A model generated the notes under the pieces. The model was not told the origin of the DNA. It ran no database searches and saw nothing but the letters and a program-made list of their open reading frames with translations. Positions 61,601-64,000 of a DNA stretch of 64,000 nt are shown piece after piece. Position 1 is the stretch's first letter. Each line of letters begins with the position of its first letter. The stretch is from an uncultured Phycisphaerales bacterium (GTDB lineage Bacteria > Planctomycetota > Phycisphaerae > WQYP01), in contig CAIPTQ010000140.1 of NCBI GenBank assembly GCA_903868035.1, positions 1-64,000 of the forward strand, in the 5' to 3' direction. A program made the position numbers and the translations under genes.

Positions 61601-64000
61601 GTGGCCATGCCGTTGAAGTACCCGCCGATGTGGTTGCGCGTCCGGCGTTGGACATCGCCGGCGGTTTCCCATTCCAGCAGGTTCCGGTGCGTGACATACA
61701 CGCGGGCCAGCGTGCGGAGGATCGCATCCAGGTCGTACAGCGCTTCATACGGCAGGAATACCAGCCCCAGCGCCATCTGGCCCAGGTGGCGCAACACCGC
61801 CAGCCCCGCCGCATGCAGGTGTACGCCCAGGGTGCATTCCCGGGGCGGGCACGCCAGTTGCCCCAGGGACGCCAGCAGCACCGGCGTGAGATACACCGCC
61901 AGCACCACCATCGTCCAGAACGCCGGCGCGGCCAGCGTCCACCCCAGCAATAACAATAGCAGCAGTGCCGGCGCCACCAGGCTGCGCCGCAGATTGTCGA
62001 AAATCTTCCAGCGGGACAACCGGGACAGCGGATTCCACACCCGTTGTCCATCAGGCCCGGGCACCCGCGGCAAGATCCAGGAGGCGATCTGCCAATCCCC
62101 GCGTATCCAGCGATGCCGGCGCCGCACGTCCGCCCGGAAATCCCACGGATGATCCTCGTACAGTTGAATGTCGCTCACCAGCCCCGCCCGCGCGTAACAC
62201 CCCTCCAACAGGTCATGACTGAGAATGCGGTTCTCGGGCAACCGGCGGCCCAGGATTTTCTCGAACGCCTCCACATCATAGATGCCTTTGCCGATGAACG
62301 AGCCTTCCTGAAACAGGTCCTGATAGAGATCCGACACGACGCGCGTATACGGATCTATGCCGGAGTCGCCGGAAAGCAGCTTGACGAACCAGGAGCGGCC
62401 GGAGTTGGGCAGGCTGACCGCCACGCGCGGTTGCAGAATGGCGTACCCCGCCCGGATCAATCCCGTCCGGGTGTCGAATTGGGCCTGCATCAACGGATGG
62501 GCCATGGTGGCGACCAATTTGCGGGCCGCATCCCGCGGCAGTTCGGTATCCGTATCCAGTGTGATCACGAATCGTATCGCGGGCAGGGTTTTCCGGTCCC
62601 CCTCAATCACCAGAAACCGGTCGCCCGGGCCGCCGCGCAGCACCGCATTGAATTCCGTCAGTTTTCCGCGCTTGCGCTCGTAGCCCAGCCATTTTCCCTC
62701 CGCGGGGCACCAGCGCCGCGGACGATGAAACAGGAAAAACGGCTGGCGCGCCGCCGAACCATACCGCTGGTTGAGCCGCTGGATGCCTTCACGCGCCGCC
62801 TGCAATGCCGCCGCATCTTCCGGCATCGTTTCCCGCGGGGCATCCTTGAAATCCGTCAACAACGCAAAATACAAGCGGTCGTCACGATTGGACAGATAAT
62901 GCACCTCCAGCCGTTCGAGCAAACTTTCGGCGCCTGCCGGATCGGCCAGCATCGTGGGAATCACCACCATCGCCGGATATTCCCGCGGAATACCCTGTGC
63001 AAAATCCATCCGCGGCATCATCCGCGGCGGCATGATCAGCGACTCCAACCAGTTCACCAGTGTCACCGCCAACTGGCTCATCGCCAAAAAGATCAGTGGA
63101 GCCAGACCCGCCAGTCCCAACCTTGTCACGCCCCCTGCTGCGGCACACCAGAGCAGTCCGGCGGAAAACACCGCCGTGAGCACGCCCATCAACCCCAGAT
63201 ATAACGTCAACGGGTAATGACAGATGAAGCGCCGGATCGTGCGACTGACCGGCAACCGGGCCTGGGCCAGCTTCTCCAGCGCCGGCAGGCCCTTGTCCGC
63301 CAGGTAAAAGCCGACATGCGCCGTGCGCTGGGCGGAACCGAGTTCCGCCGCGCCCCGGATGGCCAGCGCCAGCACGTGCCGCGCCACATCCTCCTCGGAA
63401 TACGCGCTGTGCTTGGCGACATTTTCCACCGCGTGCCGGTAGCGGTCGCGCGTGGCGAAATCCATCGCGGCATAGACGCCCGCCGGATCGCGCCGCAGCG
63501 TCTGTTCCACGACGCTCAGGCCCTCGACAAACTCGCGCCAATCAATCGCCCCCAGCACCCGCAGGCTCGCAATGCTGTTGCCGATCGAGACCTGATTGGC
63601 CGCTTGTTGCTGCGCCTCCAGATGTACCCGCTCCTCCACGCTTTGCCCCTGTTCCGCCAGCCGGTGTTCGATCCATTGCAGGGCGATGCTCAGGGACGGG
63701 CTCTTGCCCTGCATGTGCCGCGAAAATTCCGCCACAAAGGCCGTGCTCAGCGGGGGATTCGAGCGCGCCATGTCCGCCAGGATCAATATCAAATTCGCCG
63801 GCTCCCGTTCCGCCGTCTCAATAAGCCGCAGCGCCCACCCCTCCGCCAGCACCCGATCCTTGAGCCCCAGGGCGATCCGCGCCGCGATGCGCCGCGTATT
63901 TTCAATCAGCGCCAGCCGCAGCATGATCGGCACCGCCCACAACTCGCCGATCCGCAGCGCGTGGATGTCCTGATACGCGGCGATGAACTTGGTCACGCTT
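55588..64000 (-). CDS. ndvB: Cyclic beta-1,2-glucan synthase-like protein (GT84-GH94), N-terminus outside window
   Basis: More than 2800 codons are visible and the gene continues past the right edge; the GTG at 63996 is internal, because the sequence before it still reads as the family segment FIAAYQDIHALRIGELWAVPIMLRLALIE. The layout is that of NdvB/ChvB. A glycosyltransferase domain (LDTDTELPRDAARKLVA, RRRHRWIRGDWQIASW) with membrane helices comes first. A glucoamylase-like middle and GH94 modules follow, with FRDQLQDAMAL and the catalytic Asp in MGCGDWNDGMN. Such enzymes build UDP-glucose into cyclic or linear beta-glucan and tailor chain length by phosphorolysis. The last 25 or so residues (RAVASPPELPSPAP) are encoded antisense to the peptidase relic, so the natural C-terminus has been replaced. 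Confidence 0.93.
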   Translation of the reverse strand, partial: SVTKFIAAYQDIHALRIGELWAVPIMLRLALIENTRRIAARIALGLKDRVLAEGWALRLIETAEREPANLILILADMARSNPPLSTAFVAEFSRHMQGKSPSLSIALQWIEHRLAEQGQSVEERVHLEAQQQAANQVSIGNSIASLRVLGAIDWREFVEGLSVVEQTLRRDPAGVYAAMDFATRDRYRHAVENVAKHSAYSEEDVARHVLALAIRGAAELGSAQRTAHVGFYLADKGLPALEKLAQARLPVSRTIRRFICHYPLTLYLGLMGVLTAVFSAGLLWCAAAGGVTRLGLAGLAPLIFLAMSQLAVTLVNWLESLIMPPRMMPRMDFAQGIPREYPAMVVIPTMLADPAGAESLLERLEVHYLSNRDDRLYFALLTDFKDAPRETMPEDAAALQAAREGIQRLNQRYGSAARQPFFLFHRPRRWCPAEGKWLGYERKRGKLTEFNAVLRGGPGDRFLVIEGDRKTLPAIRFVITLDTDTELPRDAARKLVATMAHPLMQAQFDTRTGLIRAGYAILQPRVAVSLPNSGRSWFVKLLSGDSGIDPYTRVVSDLYQDLFQEGSFIGKGIYDVEAFEKILGRRLPENRILSHDLLEGCYARAGLVSDIQLYEDHPWDFRADVRRRHRWIRGDWQIASWILPRVPGPDGQRVWNPLSRLSRWKIFDNLRRSLVAPALLLLLLLGWTLAAPAFWTMVVLAVYLTPVLLASLGQLACPPRECTLGVHLHAAGLAVLRHLGQMALGLVFLPYEALYDLDAILRTLARVYVTHRNLLEWETAGDVQRRTRNHIGGYFNGMATVPLLALGVMALMTRFRPEVDVSAPFLALWTLSPAAAWLISQPLTRKAAHLNEEQRQLLRVVARRTWSFFDTFIGAEDHHLPPDNYQEHPLAVTAHRTSPTNIGLGILSTLAAYDFGYIPAGELIDRTGNTLRTMESMTRHRGHFYNWYDTRTLAPLPPLYVSTVDSGNLAGLLLTFRQGILEVPAQPMVGVRSLEAVGDMVLVLAEQIRRRQKEAEEGGEKQMLSGLAGDSAWLLEEIELAPHSLSATALLLERLLSRATKIVQLLAAAPDEELRWACGALAQQCRALRDEVLFLAPWVQLPAPPEKVWTTGNGAPERLLRLQDFREKFRQLDRLPTVHAVAGLQVTLLPLLDELLEEMAPSEATAGPALEWLRQLRGALADAADRARQRCTACETLAARSEALAQMDFQFLYDKSREQLAIGCNVTERRRDASFYDLLASESRLASFVAIAQGQLPQETWFALGRNLTSTGGRTALLSWSGSMFEYLMPLLVMPTYDQTLLDHTYRAVVARQIHYGHERGVPWGISESGYNMTDAHLNYQYRAFGIPGLGYKRGLTDDLVVAPYATVMALLVDPEAACRNLERLAAEGMLGRYGFYEAVDYTPIRVPKGQSRVVVRSFMSHHAGMSFLALAYHMLGRPMQRRFLADPCFKATELLLQERVPRAAPVHPHVAEAQASASRNLGAETLIRVVNTPDTVTPEIHLLSNGRYHVMISNAGGGYSRWKDLAVTRWREDPTRDCWGSYCYIRDGERRVFWSATHQPTLKTPASYEAVFQQARAEFRRQDGDIDTHTEIAVSPEDDIELRRVTLTNRARRRRTVDVTSYAEVVIATSTADSAHPAFSNLFVQTEIVPHHRAILCTRRPRSAPERPPWMLHLMAVQGTVTGNTSYETDRGQFIGRGRTVEAPAAMEQAQLSDSQGAVLDPIVAIRQSLVLEPGESAKVVMVTGIADTQETARALIEKYRDPRLAERVFEMAWTHSQVTLRQLNATEADAQLFARLAGAVVHPHRQFRAEPALLAKNRRGQSGLWGYSISGDLPIVLLRIGDQANIELVRQMAQAHAYWRIKGLAVDLIIWNEDHSGYRQALQDQIIGLISAGPEAHSIDRPGGIFVRRADQISEEDRILMQAVARVIITDSAGTFAEQVETRSRPSPNMPRLAPGRRRNAEPSAAALPVKDLVFFNGLGGFAPDGKEYIITTDRKRVTPAPWVNVLANAKFGTVVSESGSAYTWLQNAHECRLTPWSNDPVSDGCGEAFYIRDEETGAFWSPAPLPARGNTPYVTRHGLGYSVFEHTEQGIRSELAVYVAVDAPVKFAVLKITNQSDRARQLAVAGYWEWVLGELRSQSLMHVVTEVDARTGAVLARNPYNAECGEMVAFVDVNDPGRSFTGDRAEFLGRNGTPANPAALGRSKLSGRIGAGLDPCAALLLPLELADGQQREVVFIFGAGQNLEEARRLIQRFRSSQAARKARDAVTNYWAQTLGAVQVETPDPSVNILANGWLLYQTLACRMWARSGFYQSGGAYGFRDQLQDAMALVHAEPGLLREHLLRCAAHQFREGDVQHWWHPPGNRGVRTHFSDDFLWLPLATCRYVAAIGDTGVLDERVPYLEGRPVKAEEDAYYDLPARSQATATLYEHCVAAIENGLKFGAHGLPLMGCGDWNDGMNLVGAQGQGESVWLAFFQFYILGQFAELARRRGDAAFAERCTTQAARLQENIELHGWDGQWYRRAFFDNGEPLGSAGNPECQIDSLPQSWSVIAGAGDPQRRVQAMAAVDARLVRRDAGIIQLFTPPFDKSSLNPGYIKGYVPGVRENGGQYTHAAIWTTMAFALLGDHVRAWELLAMINPVNRGGNEQGIATYKVEPYIVAADVYAVPPHTGRGGWTWYTGSAGWMYQLIVETLLGLTREPERLRLNPRLPGSWDGFKLRYRYRETLYHISITQAAEGVARTVADGVDCPNQWIGLVNDGVVHHVDIYCPMNGDAPRTNKIRAVASPPELPSPAPTAGFHPRA

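Noticed and set aside
1..64000. tRNA, rRNA and riboswitch genes
   Set aside because: No tRNA cloverleaf with a conserved TTCGA arm, rRNA segment or known riboswitch core stood out by eye in the gaps. A covariance-model scan would be needed to exclude them fully.

Overview
The window is GC-rich, tightly packed bacterial DNA. The most likely source is a planctomycete or another member of the PVC group. The pointers are a PEP-CTERM surface protein, a dispersed type VI-like secretion locus, an NrfD/Fe-S/cytochrome c module, a Ycf46-like AAA+ ATPase, and pectin and glucan enzymes. This is a judgement from gene content, because no rRNA or other phylogenetic marker is present. I saw no rRNA, tRNA or CRISPR array.

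Layout. 0-1 kb: the end of an IS66-like insertion sequence that appears to have cut a PEP-CTERM beta-propeller gene inside its signal peptide. 1-9.7 kb: housekeeping and regulatory genes (a beta-ketoacyl synthase, a Uma2 nuclease, GTP-dependent PEP carboxykinase facing an Rrf2 regulator, a family 39 glycosyltransferase, a ribosome hibernation factor, a MerR regulator with a textbook 19-bp-spacer promoter, and a lone receiver protein). 9.8-26 kb: one co-directional locus of eight genes built around TssK, TssL (DotU), TssM (IcmF) and TagF. It also holds a lipoprotein that could stand in for TssJ, a large pseudokinase/FGE-fold membrane protein and two unrecognised proteins. No sheath, tube, spike, baseplate wedge or ClpV gene lies in or beside it, so this is the best candidate for an unusual system here.

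26-32.3 kb: an electron-transfer operon made of two paralogous c-type cytochromes, a Tat-exported four-cluster ferredoxin, an NrfD quinol-oxidising membrane subunit, a Met-rich membrane protein, a coiled-coil porin and a lipoprotein cytochrome. It has no molybdopterin catalytic subunit. 32.3-41.3 kb: a NUDIX hydrolase, an M50 protease, DnaE, a two-gene ATPase plus TOPRIM (DUF4276-like) pair that resembles anti-phage PARIS or OLD modules, and a frameshifted Ycf46-like ATPase. 41.5-49.4 kb: a three-domain polysaccharide-export protein, a PL4 rhamnogalacturonan lyase, a DUF433/DUF5615 toxin-antitoxin pair with a visible operator, and three pilin-like genes, the last apparently starting at ATT.

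49.4-64 kb: a 12-bp-period repeat array, oligoendopeptidase F, a secreted protein and a membrane propeller protein of unknown function, a GH105-type unsaturated glucuronyl hydrolase that complements the PL4 lyase, a fragment of an S37 peptidase, and most of a very large cyclic beta-glucan synthase (GT84-GH94) running off the right edge. Several short AT-rich arrays with a 7-bp period are scattered through gaps and one lies inside a gene. No gene-free gap exceeds about 300 bases.
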